A stretch of 64,000 bases of DNA from Brevundimonas mediterranea (GCF_011064825.1 NZ_CP048751.1:1178001-1242000); one strand, 5' to 3'; shown: positions 7,315-16,379, numbered from the stretch's first letter. Numbers and translations are program-made. The notes: a model not told the origin generated them from the sequence alone.

Positions 7315-10300
7315 GCGTGTCCCCCCAGATCGTCGCGGCCGACCCGCGCCTGACCGTCTTCGTCACCGCCAACGCCGGCTCGGGCAAGACCACCACCCTG
7401 GTCAACCGGGTGGCGCGGCTGCTGCTGGACCAGGTCGATCCCGGCGCCATCCTGTGCGTCACCTACACCAAGGCCGCCGCCGCCGAGATGCAGGCCCGGC
7501 TGTTCGACCAGTTGGGCGGCTGGGCCGTGCTGGACGACGCCGCCTTGTCGCGCGAACTGGCCCGGCTGGACGACGGCGACCCGCAGGCGATGGATCACGC
7601 GGCCCTGTCCCGCGCCCGCAAACTGTTCGCCCGCGCGCTGGAGACGCCGGGCGGGCTGAAGATCCAGACCATCCACGCCTTCTGCGAAAAACTGCTGCGT
7701 CGCTTCCCGCTCGAGGCCGGGGTCTCGCCCCGCTTCACCGTGCTGGAAGACCAGGCCGCCACCGCCCTCAGCCATTCCGCGCGCGAGGACCTGGCCCGCG
7801 CCGCCGTCGCCGCTCCCGACGGTCCCATCGGCCTGGCCTACAGCCATTTCGCCGTCGAACTGGACTGGCAGAGGTTCCAGGCCCTGCTGTCGATGATCGA
7901 GGCCAAGCGCGCCGACCTGCTGGACTATATCGACCGGGCTGAGGCCGGAACCGCGCCCGATCCCTACGCCCTGACCGGCGCCGAGCCCGACCGCGGCCCC
8001 GAAGAGCTGGAACAGGACTTCGTCGCCTGGATCGATCCCGCCGAATGGAACCGCATGGCCGAGGCCATGGAGACCGGTTCGACCAACGACCGCAAGATCG
8101 CCGACGCCATGAGCGTCGCCGCGCCCCCCTACGCCGGGTTCGCGGCCCTGGCGGGCGTCTTCTGCACCCAGGCGGGCGAGCCGCGAAAGAGCATGGGCAC
8201 CAAGTCGGCGCCGCAAGGCGCGGTCGGCTGGCTGCTGGACCTCCAGACCAAATTCCTCGCCGCCCGCGAATCCCTGCGCAAGGCCCGGATCGCCGACGAT
8301 ACGATCAAGGTCCTGACCCTGGCCCGCGCCCACGCCGCCTTCTACGAGGCCGCAAAGGCCCAGCGCGGCGCCCTCGACTTCCCCGACCTGGTCGCCCGCG
8401 CCGCCGCCCTTCTGACCCGCAGCGGGGCCGCCGCCTGGGTGTTGTACAAGCTGGACGGCGGGGTCGATCACGTCCTGATCGACGAGGCCCAGGACACCGC
8501 CCCAGAACAATGGGCCATCGTCCGCGCCCTGACCGGGGAGTTCTATTCCGGCCAGACATCAGGCCGCACCGTCTTCGCCGTCGGCGACGAGAAACAGTCG
8601 ATCTACTCCTTCCAGGGCGCCCGCCCAGAACGGCTGCGTCAGGAACGGGCCGACTTCCTGGCCCTGGCCGAGGGCGCCGGCGAACCCTTCGCCGGGCCGG
8701 AGCTGAACACCTCTTACCGCTCGACCGAAGAGGTTCTGGCCTTCGTCGACGCCGTCTTCGCCGACCCCGACCGCACCCGCGCCCTGACCGGCCCCCAGGG
8801 CGACATCGCCCGCCACATCCCGGCGCGGATCGGCCAGCACGGCGCCATCGACCTGTGGCCCCTGTTCCTCGACGAACCCGCGCCCGAGACCGAAGCCTGG
8901 GACGATCCGGTCGATCAGGAAAGCGTCGGCAGCGCCCGCAAGCGCCTGGCCCGCGACCTGGCCCGTGAAATCCGTCGCCAGGTCGAAAGCGGCCTGGCCG
9001 TCTTCGACAGCCGCACCCGCGAGCTCCGCCCCGCCGGATACGGCGACTATATCGTTCTGGTCCGCCGCCGCGACGCTACCTTCGAAGAGATCATCCGCGC
9101 CCTGAAGACCGAGGGCGTCCCCGTGGCCGGCGCCGACCGGCTGAAACTGTCCAGCCATATCGTCTTCGACGACCTGATCGCCCTGGCCCGATTTGCTCTC
9201 TTCCCCGACGACGACCTGTCCCTGGCCGAGGTGCTGCGCAGCCCCCTGTGCGACGTGGACGAGGACGGCCTCTACGCCCTGGCCGGCCGCGAGAACCGCA
9301 AGGCGGGCCAGCTCTGGCGCGACCTGCGCGACCGGGCGCACGAACGCCCCGAATGGACCCGCGCCCGCGACGCGCTCCAAGCCGCCATCGCCGCGCGCGG
9401 CGGCGACCCGTTCGCCTTCTTCTCTCAGGCCTTGAACCGGGTGGACGACACAGGCCGATCCGGCCGCGCCCGCATCCTGGCCCGGCTGGGCCGCGAGGCG
9501 GAAGAAGCCGTCGACGAAACCCTGAACCAGATCCTGGCGGCCGAGAACCGCGGCGCGATCGACCTGGAAACCTGCCTGGCCCAGCTTGAGGCCGCCGACG
9601 TCGAGGTGAAGCGCGAACTGGAGGGGGCGCGCGGCGAGGTCCGCGTCATGACCGTCCACGGCGCCAAGGGGCTGGAGGCGCCCATCGTCATCCTGCCCGA
9701 CACCACCATGAAGGCGAAGGCCCAGGGTCCGTCCCTGATGCCCGCCGTGACGCTGGAAGGCGAAGGCGAGGCCTGGCTGATGGCGCCCGGATCGGCCAAG
9801 GACGACTGTCCCGCCTCGGCCGACGCCCGCGCGGCGCGCCAGGCCCGGACCGACGACGAAACCCTGCGCCTGCTCTATGTCGCCCTGACCCGCGCCCGCG
9901 ACCGGGTCATCGTCATGGGCCGCGCCTCCAGCCGGGGCGCCGAGCCCGGCAGCTGGTGGTCGGTGATCGAAGAGACCTTCGACCGGCTCGGCGAACAGGT
10001 GCGCGAGGTCGAGAACGGCGTCCGCCGCTTCGGCGTCGATCCTGAACGCCGCCCTGTCACGACCGCCCCAGACCGCACGACCGCCGCCCTGCCCATCTGG
10101 GCGACCACCCCGCCGCCCGCCGACGCTGCCGCCCGTTTCGCCGCGCCGTCGCGGATGGAGGGCTCGATCCGCATCCCCGCCCCCTCGCCCCTGGCGCGCA
10201 GCGCGGCCGGCGGCGCATCGCTGGGCCGGTTCCGCCGCGGCGACCTGATCCACCGGCTGCTGGAACGCCTGCCCGAGATCGCCCCCGCCGACCGCCCCGA

Positions 10301-10730
10301 CGCCGCCCGTCGCCTGCTGGCGCGCGAGACCGACCTCGACGACGCCCAGCGCGGCGAGATGATCGCCGCTGCCTTCTCGGTCCTGGACGACGCCCGCTTC
10401 GCTCCGGTCTTCGGCCCCGGCTCCCGCGCCGAAGTCGCCTTGACCGGCGCCCTGCCCGGCCCGTCGAGCGTGGCGATCAACGGCCGTATCGACCGGCTGG
10501 TGGTCACCCCCGACCGGGTCCTGGTCATCGACTACAAGACCAACCGCCCCGCCCCCGACGCCCTGGACCGGGTCGATCCCGCCTATGTCTTGCAGGCCGC
10601 CGTCTATGTCGCCGTCCTGAAACGCCTCTACCCCGACCGCCCGGTCGAGGCCGCCCTGGTCTGGACCGACGGCCCTAAACTGATGCCGATCCCGCAGGCC
10701 ATGCTGGACGCGGCGTTGGCGAACAGTTGA
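7311..10730 (+). CDS. addA: Double-strand break repair helicase-nuclease AddA
   Basis: The 1139-residue UvrD-family enzyme starts at the ATG at 7311, overlapping the addB stop. Walker A is NAGSGKTT (21-28), Walker B/motif II is LIDEAQD (D391/E392), FAVGDEKQSIYSFQGA is motif III-like, VMTVHGAKGLE is motif V and LLYVALTRARDR is motif VI. The C-terminal RecB-type nuclease has LVIDYKTNR with D1074 and K1076. All helicase and nuclease residues look intact, so the enzyme should translocate 3'-5' and cut. It is the last gene of the overlapping chain. A 116-nt gap with its own ribosome site separates it from trxA. Confidence 0.96.
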   Translation: MSVSPQIVAADPRLTVFVTANAGSGKTTTLVNRVARLLLDQVDPGAILCVTYTKAAAAEMQARLFDQLGGWAVLDDAALSRELARLDDGDPQAMDHAALSRARKLFARALETPGGLKIQTIHAFCEKLLRRFPLEAGVSPRFTVLEDQAATALSHSAREDLARAAVAAPDGPIGLAYSHFAVELDWQRFQALLSMIEAKRADLLDYIDRAEAGTAPDPYALTGAEPDRGPEELEQDFVAWIDPAEWNRMAEAMETGSTNDRKIADAMSVAAPPYAGFAALAGVFCTQAGEPRKSMGTKSAPQGAVGWLLDLQTKFLAARESLRKARIADDTIKVLTLARAHAAFYEAAKAQRGALDFPDLVARAAALLTRSGAAAWVLYKLDGGVDHVLIDEAQDTAPEQWAIVRALTGEFYSGQTSGRTVFAVGDEKQSIYSFQGARPERLRQERADFLALAEGAGEPFAGPELNTSYRSTEEVLAFVDAVFADPDRTRALTGPQGDIARHIPARIGQHGAIDLWPLFLDEPAPETEAWDDPVDQESVGSARKRLARDLAREIRRQVESGLAVFDSRTRELRPAGYGDYIVLVRRRDATFEEIIRALKTEGVPVAGADRLKLSSHIVFDDLIALARFALFPDDDLSLAEVLRSPLCDVDEDGLYALAGRENRKAGQLWRDLRDRAHERPEWTRARDALQAAIAARGGDPFAFFSQALNRVDDTGRSGRARILARLGREAEEAVDETLNQILAAENRGAIDLETCLAQLEAADVEVKRELEGARGEVRVMTVHGAKGLEAPIVILPDTTMKAKAQGPSLMPAVTLEGEGEAWLMAPGSAKDDCPASADARAARQARTDDETLRLLYVALTRARDRVIVMGRASSRGAEPGSWWSVIEETFDRLGEQVREVENGVRRFGVDPERRPVTTAPDRTTAALPIWATTPPPADAAARFAAPSRMEGSIRIPAPSPLARSAAGGASLGRFRRGDLIHRLLERLPEIAPADRPDAARRLLARETDLDDAQRGEMIAAAFSVLDDARFAPVFGPGSRAEVALTGALPGPSSVAINGRIDRLVVTPDRVLVIDYKTNRPAPDALDRVDPAYVLQAAVYVAVLKRLYPDRPVEAALVWTDGPKLMPIPQAMLDAALANS

Positions 10731-10846
10731 ATTGCCCGCGATTCGCTCCCACATCTGCCCCCGAACCCGGACGCTCCGGCCAACATCAACATGCGCTCAA
10801 GCAGCGAGGCCCGCGGGCCGAGCGATAGCGCCCCAAGGAGCCATTC

Positions 10847-11182
10847 ATGGCGACTGTAAAAGTCACGGACGAAAGCTTCGACGCCGACGTTCTGAAATCT
10901 TCCACCCCCGTCCTGGTGGACTTCTGGGCCGAATGGTGCGGCCCCTGCAAACAGATCGGCCCGGCGCTGGAACAGATCGCCGACGAACTGGGCGGTCAGG
11001 TCACCGTGGCCAAGATCAATATCGACGACAGTCCCATGACCCCGTCCAAACTGGGCGTGAAGGGCATCCCAACCCTGATGCTGTTCAAGGACGGCCAGAT
11101 GACCTCGATGAAGGTCGGCGCCATGCCCAAGGGCAAGATCGTCGAATGGCTGGCCGAGGCCGGCGTCAAGGCCGACGCCTGA
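10847..11182 (+). CDS. trxA: Thioredoxin 1
   Basis: The 111-residue thioredoxin has active site WCGPCK at residues 30-35 and the cis-proline segment KGIPTLMLF. It is the general cytoplasmic dithiol reductant, recycled by thioredoxin reductase. The ATG follows a clear AAGGAG ribosome site 6 nt upstream. It is preceded by a 116-nt gap containing a 12-bp palindrome (10808-10819) and followed by a strong intrinsic terminator, so it is probably its own transcription unit. Location beside addA is a recurrent alphaproteobacterial synteny. Confidence 0.97.
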   Translation: MATVKVTDESFDADVLKSSTPVLVDFWAEWCGPCKQIGPALEQIADELGGQVTVAKINIDDSPMTPSKLGVKGIPTLMLFKDGQMTSMKVGAMPKGKIVEWLAEAGVKADA

Positions 11183-11207
11183 TCGTCTCGCTCCATTGAA
11201 GATCAAG

Positions 11208-11238
11208 CGCCCGCTGGTTCCGACCGGCGGGCGTTTTT
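11208..11238 (+). terminator. Rho-independent terminator of trxA
   Basis: A 10-bp stem (11208-11217 with 11224-11233, one T-G wobble) closes a TTCCGA loop and is followed directly by five T residues. It sits 26 nt after the trxA stop. It ends before the ribosome site of the small downstream gene, which may therefore depend on read-through or its own promoter. Confidence 0.9.
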
Positions 11239-11255
11239 CATGCTAGGAGGGTCTC

Positions 11256-11441
11256 ATGAGCGACGAAGACACACCGATCCCGGCTGACGACATCCCCGGC
11301 GAAACCCCCGTCCAGCGCGCCCTGCGCCTGAAGAAGGCGGCGCTCGACGCCCGTCCCCAGGCCCCACGCGGCGGCCGGTTCCAGCGCGAACAGAACGCCC
11401 GGATCGCAGCGGGCAAGTCGCGGCCCTGGATGAGCAAGTAA
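11256..11441 (+). CDS. Small conserved-looking hypothetical protein
   Basis: This 61-residue, highly charged protein (MSDEDTPIPADDIPGETPVQ, then a basic helix RALRLKKAALDA and an Arg-rich C-terminus) has no membrane segment or signal. A strong ribosome site (AGGAGG) lies 6 nt before the ATG, and codon usage matches the neighbours, which argues for a real gene. The acidic N-terminus, central amphipathic helix and basic tail suggest a nucleic-acid- or protein-binding adaptor, but I do not recognise the family. It lies just after the trxA terminator and before a REP cluster. Confidence 0.65.
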   Translation: MSDEDTPIPADDIPGETPVQRALRLKKAALDARPQAPRGGRFQREQNARIAAGKSRPWMSK

Positions 11442-11456
11442 GACAGCACACCAGAC

Positions 11457-11516
11457 TCTCCCTCCCCCTACGGGGGAGGGGGGCGGAGGCGTAGCCGGAG
11501 CCGGGTGGGAACGGCA
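11457..11516 (+). repeat. REP-like palindromic element, copy 1
   Basis: CTCTCCCTCCCCC, a short loop and GGGGGAGGG form the first hairpin, followed by a second weaker GC-rich stem and a GGGTGGG end. It pairs with an inverted copy about 40 nt downstream in the gap between a small gene and the convergent folC. The same two-hairpin design recurs at 23400 and in truncated form at 24410. Confidence 0.8.
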
Positions 11517-11551
11517 GGGCGACACATCACAAGTCAGATCAGTGCGCTTTT

Positions 11552-11611
11552 GCCTTGCCGCCCCCACCCCGTCGCTGCGCGACGCCCCTCCCCCGCAGGG
11601 GGAGGGAGAAG
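11552..11611 (-). repeat. REP-like palindromic element, copy 2 (inverted)
   Basis: Read on the minus strand this is CTTCTCCCTCCCCC-TGC-GGGGGAGGGG, then a GTCGC-GCA-GCGAC hairpin and GGGTGGGG. It ends 7 nt from the folC stop. With copy 1 it forms an inverted pair like a bacterial interspersed mosaic element. Either copy could fold and slow or end convergent transcription, although neither has a T-tract. Confidence 0.8.
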
Positions 11612-11618
11612 TCGGCGC

Positions 11619-12905
11619 TTACTCCGGCCAGGTCTCGCGGCTGGCCCCCAGCACCTCGCCGGCCAGATACAGCGACCCGCAGATCGCGACCCGCCCCGCG
11701 CCGAACCGCAGCGCCAGATCCACCGCCTCGCCGACCGATCCCGCCGGCGTCGCCGCCAGCCCGTGCCCGCGCGCCACGGCCGCCAGGGCCGCCGGCTCGG
11801 CCGCCGCCCCGTCGAAGCCGACGGTGAAGACCGTTGCGCCCGTGTCCTTCAAGGCGGCGAAGAAACCACCCGCGTCCTTGTTCGCCAGCATGCCGCAGAT
11901 CAGGGCCAGCGGACGCGGCGCACGCGTCTGACGCTCGGCCAGAAACACCGCCAGCGCCCGCCCGGCGTGGGGATTATGCCCCCCGTCCAGCCACAGCTCC
12001 GCCTCCGCCGCCTTGGCCGCCTCGCCATACGGACCGGCCGAAATCCTCTGCAGCCGCGCGGGCCAGCGCACGGCCTTCAGCCCCTGCGCGATCGCCGCCT
12101 CGGGCAGGTCCAGCTCCAGGGCCGCCGCCACGGCCACGCCCGCATTGTCGATCTGGTGCGCGCCCGCCAGGCCCGGCGCCGGCAGGTCCAGGAACCGTTC
12201 CTGGTTCTGGAACACCATCCCGCCCCGCTCGGCCCAGGCGTCGAAATCCACGCCCATGACCGTCAGCGGCGCATGGACCGCCTGGGCGGCGCGTTCGATG
12301 GCGGCCATGGCCGCCTCCTGCTGGCGTGCGATCACGCCCGGCGCCCCCGCCTTCAGCACCCCGGCCTTCTCCGCCGCGATCCCGGCCAGGTCCGTGCCCA
12401 GGAACTCCGCATGGTCGTAGTCGACCGGGGCGATCACGCTCAGCAGCGGCCGTTCGATCACATTGGTGGCGTCCAGCACCCCGCCCAGCCCGACCTCGAC
12501 GATGGCCAGGTCGGCCGGCGTCTCGGCCATGGCCAGGAAGGCGGCGGCTGTGGTGCTCTCGAACACCGTCGCCTCGATGCCCGTTTCGGCCATCGCGGCC
12601 TCGATCCGGTCCAGCACGGCGTTCAGCGCATCGTCCTCGATCAGCCGACCCGCCAGCCGGATTCGCTCGTTGAACCGCACCAGATGGGGCGAGGTGTAGG
12701 CGTGCACCCTCAGCCCCGCCGCTTCGGCGATGGCCCGGATCATGGCCACCGTGGACCCCTTGCCGTTCGTCCCCGCCACATGAACCACCGGCGGCAGTCT
12801 GTGCTGCGGATCGCCCAGCGCCGCACACAGGGCCTTCATCCGATCCAGCGACAGATCGATCCTCTGCGGATGTCGCGCGCGCAGCCGCTCGGAAATCGGG
12901 TCCAA
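11619..12905 (-). CDS. folC: Bifunctional folylpolyglutamate/dihydrofolate synthase
   Basis: The 428-residue Mur-ligase-family enzyme has the ATP-binding motif VAGTNGKGST (residues ~43-52), the SPHLVRFNERI segment that binds pterin, and LGGVLDATN. It adds glutamate to dihydropteroate and to folates in the cytoplasm. The start is a TTG at 12905, 5 nt after the accD stop; the next in-frame Met would remove conserved sequence. It is the last gene of the trp-accD-folC operon and ends beside a REP pair. The trpA-accD-folC order is also seen in other proteobacteria. Confidence 0.95.
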   Translation of the reverse strand: MDPISERLRARHPQRIDLSLDRMKALCAALGDPQHRLPPVVHVAGTNGKGSTVAMIRAIAEAAGLRVHAYTSPHLVRFNERIRLAGRLIEDDALNAVLDRIEAAMAETGIEATVFESTTAAAFLAMAETPADLAIVEVGLGGVLDATNVIERPLLSVIAPVDYDHAEFLGTDLAGIAAEKAGVLKAGAPGVIARQQEAAMAAIERAAQAVHAPLTVMGVDFDAWAERGGMVFQNQERFLDLPAPGLAGAHQIDNAGVAVAAALELDLPEAAIAQGLKAVRWPARLQRISAGPYGEAAKAAEAELWLDGGHNPHAGRALAVFLAERQTRAPRPLALICGMLANKDAGGFFAALKDTGATVFTVGFDGAAAEPAALAAVARGHGLAATPAGSVGEAVDLALRFGAGRVAICGSLYLAGEVLGASRETWPE

Positions 12906-12910
12906 GGCCG

Positions 12911-13801
12911 TCAGGCCGCCTGGCGGTTTCCGCCCATCAGCATGGACAGGATCTGGCCCAGGACGCGCGGCAGGTCGGCGCGCACGACCACCCGGTCAAC
13001 CATGCCCTTTTCCTGCAGATATTCGGCGCGCTGGAAGCCCGGCGGCAGTTTCTCGCGGATGGTGGCCTCGATCACGCGCGGACCGGCGAAGCCGATCAGG
13101 GCGCCCGGTTCGGCCAGATGCACGTCGCCCAGCATGGCGTAGGAGGCGGTCACGCCGCCCGTCGTCGGATCGGTCAGGACCACGGCGTAAGGCAGGGTCG
13201 CGGCCTTCAGCTCCTGGATGGCCAGGGTGGTGCGCGCCATCTGCATCAGCGACAGGGCGCCTTCCTGCATCCGCGCTCCGCCAGCGGCGGTGAAACAGAC
13301 CATCGGAACCTTGCGGGCCACGGCCTCGCGCGCCGCCTTGATGAAGGCCTCGCCCGCCGCCATGCCCAGCGACCCGCCCATGAAGGTGAAGTCCTGGACG
13401 ATCACCACAGCTTCCTGGCCGCCGACGACGCCATAGCCGATGGCCATGGTGTCCTTGCGCCCCGCCGCCTTGCGCGCGGCGCTCAGCCGGTCCTTGTACG
13501 GCTTGCCGTCCGAGAATTTCAGCGGGTCTTCCGGCACGTCCGGCGTGTCGATGGACTCATACTGACCGCCGTCGAACGTAGCCTTCAGCCGCGTCGGCGC
13601 GTCGATCCGCATATGGCGGCCCGACGGCGTGACCCACAGCGAGGCCTCCAGATCCGAGCGATACAGCATCTCGCCGGTGTCGGGGTCCTTGACCCACAGA
13701 TTGTCGGGGGTGTCGCGACGCGACACGATCTTGCGGACGCCGGGCGCGAAACGGCTCAGCCAGCCGCCGCGCTTTTCCTGAGGTTTGTTCTTGTCGACCA
13801 T
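12911..13801 (-). CDS. accD: Acetyl-CoA carboxylase carboxyltransferase subunit beta
   Basis: This is the 296-residue beta subunit of the carboxyltransferase that makes malonyl-CoA for fatty-acid synthesis together with AccA. The crotonase-like core is clear: DFTFMGGSLGMAAGEA, PMVCFTAAGGARMQEG and LTDPTTGGVTASYAMLGD. The ATG at 13801 gives the standard N-terminus. The N-terminal region that holds a four-cysteine zinc ribbon in E. coli AccD reads WVKDPDTGEMLY and WVTPSGRHMRI here, so all four cysteines are gone. Rhizobial AccD sequences, as I remember them, are partly degenerate in the same way. Function is secure. Confidence 0.96.
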   Translation of the reverse strand: MVDKNKPQEKRGGWLSRFAPGVRKIVSRRDTPDNLWVKDPDTGEMLYRSDLEASLWVTPSGRHMRIDAPTRLKATFDGGQYESIDTPDVPEDPLKFSDGKPYKDRLSAARKAAGRKDTMAIGYGVVGGQEAVVIVQDFTFMGGSLGMAAGEAFIKAAREAVARKVPMVCFTAAGGARMQEGALSLMQMARTTLAIQELKAATLPYAVVLTDPTTGGVTASYAMLGDVHLAEPGALIGFAGPRVIEATIREKLPPGFQRAEYLQEKGMVDRVVVRADLPRVLGQILSMLMGGNRQAA

Positions 13802-13811
13802 GGGCGGGCTC

Positions 13812-14654
13812 TTAGACGGTTTCCGCCAGGGATGCACCAGTCCGCACCGACCGAACCGCGTCGCCCAGCGCCTTGACCCGACCGAGCACGCGCGGCGCAA
13901 CGGCTTCGCCGGCCTCCAACGCCGCCGCGACCTCGTCCACCAGGGCCGATCCCACCACGACGGCGTCGGCCACGCGGGCGATCTCGGCCGCCCGTTCCGG
14001 CGTCTTGACCCCAAACCCGACTGCGACCGGCAGACCCGAGGCCTTGCGCACCCGCTCCACCGCCGGGGCCACCACCTCGGCGTTCGCCTCCTTGACGCCC
14101 GTCACGCCCGCGACGGCGACATAATAGACAAAGCCCGACGTGCCCTGGACCACGATCTTCAGCCGTTCGTCGTCCGAGGTCGGCGTCGCCAGACGGATCA
14201 GCGAGATCGAGACCTTGTCCAGCGCTTCGATCAGCGGGCCGGCCTCTTCCGGCGGGCAGTCCACCACGATCAGCCCGTCGATGCCGCAGTCGGCCGCGTA
14301 GGCGGCGAAGGTGTCATAGCCCAGGCTCTCGATCGGGTTCAGATAGCCCATCAGGATGATGGGGGTCGCGTCGTCGCCCTTACGGAACTCCCGCGCCAGA
14401 TCCATGGTCGAACGCAGGCCGAAACCCGCCTTCATCCCCCGGATCGCCGCCCGCTGGATCGGCGGCCCCTCGGCCATCGGATCGCTGAACGGAAAGCCCA
14501 GTTCGATGATGTCGGCCCCGGCGGCGGGCAGGCCGCGCAGGATCTCCAGCGCCTCGTCGCGCGACGGATCACCCCCCATCACATAGGGAATAAAGGCCGC
14601 ACGGCCCTCGGCCTTCAGCGCAGCGAAACGGGCGTCGATACGGGCGGTGGTCAT
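13812..14654 (-). CDS. trpA: Tryptophan synthase alpha subunit
   Basis: The 280-residue TIM barrel cleaves indole-3-glycerol phosphate. Visible signatures are IELGFPFSDPMAEGPPIQRA (active-site Glu and Asp region), GLIVVDCPPEEA and VGFGVKTPERA in the phosphate-binding loop. The ATG at 14654 overlaps the stop of the preceding small secreted-protein gene (ATGA), so the two are coupled. It is followed after 10 nt by accD. Indole is normally channelled to TrpB, yet trpA is separated from trpB by an unrelated gene. Confidence 0.97.
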   Translation of the reverse strand: MTTARIDARFAALKAEGRAAFIPYVMGGDPSRDEALEILRGLPAAGADIIELGFPFSDPMAEGPPIQRAAIRGMKAGFGLRSTMDLAREFRKGDDATPIILMGYLNPIESLGYDTFAAYAADCGIDGLIVVDCPPEEAGPLIEALDKVSISLIRLATPTSDDERLKIVVQGTSGFVYYVAVAGVTGVKEANAEVVAPAVERVRKASGLPVAVGFGVKTPERAAEIARVADAVVVGSALVDEVAAALEAGEAVAPRVLGRVKALGDAVRSVRTGASLAETV

Positions 14655-15103
14655 TGCGGCGTGGTTTCCGAAGCGGGCTTCTCGGCGGCGGGCTGGGCGC
14701 AGACGTCGCCGGGCACGACGGCGAAGCCCAGATAGGCGGGCAGCTCGGCGACGGCGGTCTTGGTGGTGTCGTAGAAGGCGACCATCTGCATGCCGTCGCA
14801 GCCGCCGGCCTCGCGGCGCTTGACGAAGACCACGCGGTTCTCGTCGCCGCCCGCCGCCAGCCAGCCCTTGGTCGCGAGATCGGCGATAAAGGCGTCGGCC
14901 AGGGCGCCGACCTGCCCCAGGGGCGCGGTGACGCACCAGGCCCGGCCGGTCAGGTTGTTCAGGCCGCCGCAATCCGGCGACAGTTGCGCGCCCGGAAGCA
15001 GGGCGACCTCGGCGGGCTGGACCTGTGCGGGCGCGGCCGTCTGGGCCTGAACGGCGGTCGAAAGGCTCAGCGCGGCGGTCGCCGCCAGAAAGCTGCGGAT
15101 CAC
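14651..15103 (-). CDS. Small secreted protein lodged between trpB and trpA
   Basis: This 150-residue protein starts at a GTG that overlaps the trpB stop (GTGA), and its stop overlaps the trpA start (ATGA), so it is fully embedded in the tryptophan operon. The N-terminus is a signal peptide ([21 protein letters not shown]). The mature part has four cysteines (DCGG, RAWCV, GGCDG, VCAQP) that could form two disulfides, and an alpha/beta look ([37 protein letters not shown]). The C-terminus is Pro/Ala/Glu-rich. I do not recognise the family. A periplasmic protein in this place has no obvious biosynthetic role; operon position may simply set its expression. Confidence 0.75.
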   Translation of the reverse strand: MIRSFLAATAALSLSTAVQAQTAAPAQVQPAEVALLPGAQLSPDCGGLNNLTGRAWCVTAPLGQVGALADAFIADLATKGWLAAGGDENRVVFVKRREAGGCDGMQMVAFYDTTKTAVAELPAYLGFAVVPGDVCAQPAAEKPASETTPQ

Positions 15104-16362
15104 AGTTCCACTCCCAGATGTTTGGCGACCTGGAAGATGTCCTTGTCGCCCCGACCCGACATCAGCAGGACGACATCGCCGCCCTTGCCGACTTCGCGCG
15201 CCACTTCGCCCGTCCGCGCCAGGGCGTGGGCCGGTTCCAGCGCCGGAATAATGCCTTCCAGCTTCGAGCACAGCTGGAACGCCTCCAGCGCCTCATTGTC
15301 CGTCGCCGAGCGATACTCGGCCCGGCCGATGTCGTGCAGCCAGGCGTGTTCCGGCCCGATGCCCGGATAGTCCAGACCGGCCGAGATCGAGTGGCCCTCG
15401 ACGATATTGCCGTCGTCGTCTTGCAGCAGATAGGTCCGGTTGCCGTGCAACACGCCCGACCGGCCGCCCTTCAGCGACGCCGCGTGATCCGGCGTATCCA
15501 GCCCATGCCCCGCCGCCTCGACCCCGATCAGCCGCACGGCCGCGTCGTCGATGAAGGGATGGAAGGCGCCGATGGCGTTCGACCCGCCGCCGATACAGGC
15601 CACGACGGCCTCCGGCAGCTTGCCCATCCGGGCCATCGACTGGGTCTTGATCTCCTTGCCGATCACCGATTGGAAATCGCGCACCATGGCCGGATAGGGG
15701 TGCGGACCCGCCGCCGTGCCGATGATGTAATAGGTGTCCGAGACATTGGTGACCCAGTCGCGCATCGCCTCGTTCATCGCGTCCTTCAGGGTCGCGGCGC
15801 CGGCCGTGACCGAGAAGACTTCCGAGCCGAGCAGGCGCATACGGAACACGTTCGGCTGCTGCCGCTCGACGTCCACCGCGCCCATATAGACGGTGCAGGG
15901 CAGGCCGAACCGCGCCGACACCGTCGCGCTGGCGACGCCGTGCTGACCGGCGCCCGTCTCGGCGATGATCCGGGTCTTGCCCATGCGACGGGCGAGCAGG
16001 ATCTGGCCCATGCAATTATTTATCTTGTGCGCGCCCGTATGGTTCAGGTCCTCGCGCTTCAGCCAGATATTCGCCCCGCCGAAATGTTCGGTCAGGCGTT
16101 CGGCGAAATACAGCGGGCTCTCGCGCCCGACATAATGGGTCAGGAAACCGTCCAGCTCGGCCTGGAAACTGGGGTCCGCCTTGGCCGCCTTATAGGCCGC
16201 GTCCAGCTCGTGGATCAGCGGCATCAGGGTCTCGGCCACGAACTGCCCGCCATAAGGCCCAAACCGTCCCTGCGCGTCCGGCCAGGCGTAGGCGTTGGAC
16301 AGCGACTGGGCGGGATCAGGGGTCTGGATGGGGGTTTGAGCGTTCACGAGTCCAACTTTCAC
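15100..16362 (-). CDS. trpB: Tryptophan synthase beta subunit
   Basis: The 420-residue PLP enzyme condenses indole and serine. The PLP lysine lies in the [11 protein letters not shown] motif, and the phosphate-binding [12 protein letters not shown] and the [11 protein letters not shown] segment are intact. An N-terminal extension of about 30 residues precedes the conserved [15 protein letters not shown]. The gene begins 17 nt after trpF and ends overlapping the small secreted-protein gene. Length is slightly above the usual ~400 because of the extension. Confidence 0.97.
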   Translation of the reverse strand: MKVGLVNAQTPIQTPDPAQSLSNAYAWPDAQGRFGPYGGQFVAETLMPLIHELDAAYKAAKADPSFQAELDGFLTHYVGRESPLYFAERLTEHFGGANIWLKREDLNHTGAHKINNCMGQILLARRMGKTRIIAETGAGQHGVASATVSARFGLPCTVYMGAVDVERQQPNVFRMRLLGSEVFSVTAGAATLKDAMNEAMRDWVTNVSDTYYIIGTAAGPHPYPAMVRDFQSVIGKEIKTQSMARMGKLPEAVVACIGGGSNAIGAFHPFIDDAAVRLIGVEAAGHGLDTPDHAASLKGGRSGVLHGNRTYLLQDDDGNIVEGHSISAGLDYPGIGPEHAWLHDIGRAEYRSATDNEALEAFQLCSKLEGIIPALEPAHALARTGEVAREVGKGGDVVLLMSGRGDKDIFQVAKHLGVEL

Positions 16363-16379
16363 GCAGGGAGGCGTCGTAA

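Noticed and set aside
8559..10754. 731-codon open frame opposite addA
   Set aside because: Same reasoning: shadow of addA with repetitive Gly/Ala/Gln translation.
10808..10819. 12-bp palindrome GGCCCGCGGGCC before trxA
   Set aside because: Low-complexity GC palindrome with no adjacent T-tract or promoter element; insufficient evidence for a regulatory call.
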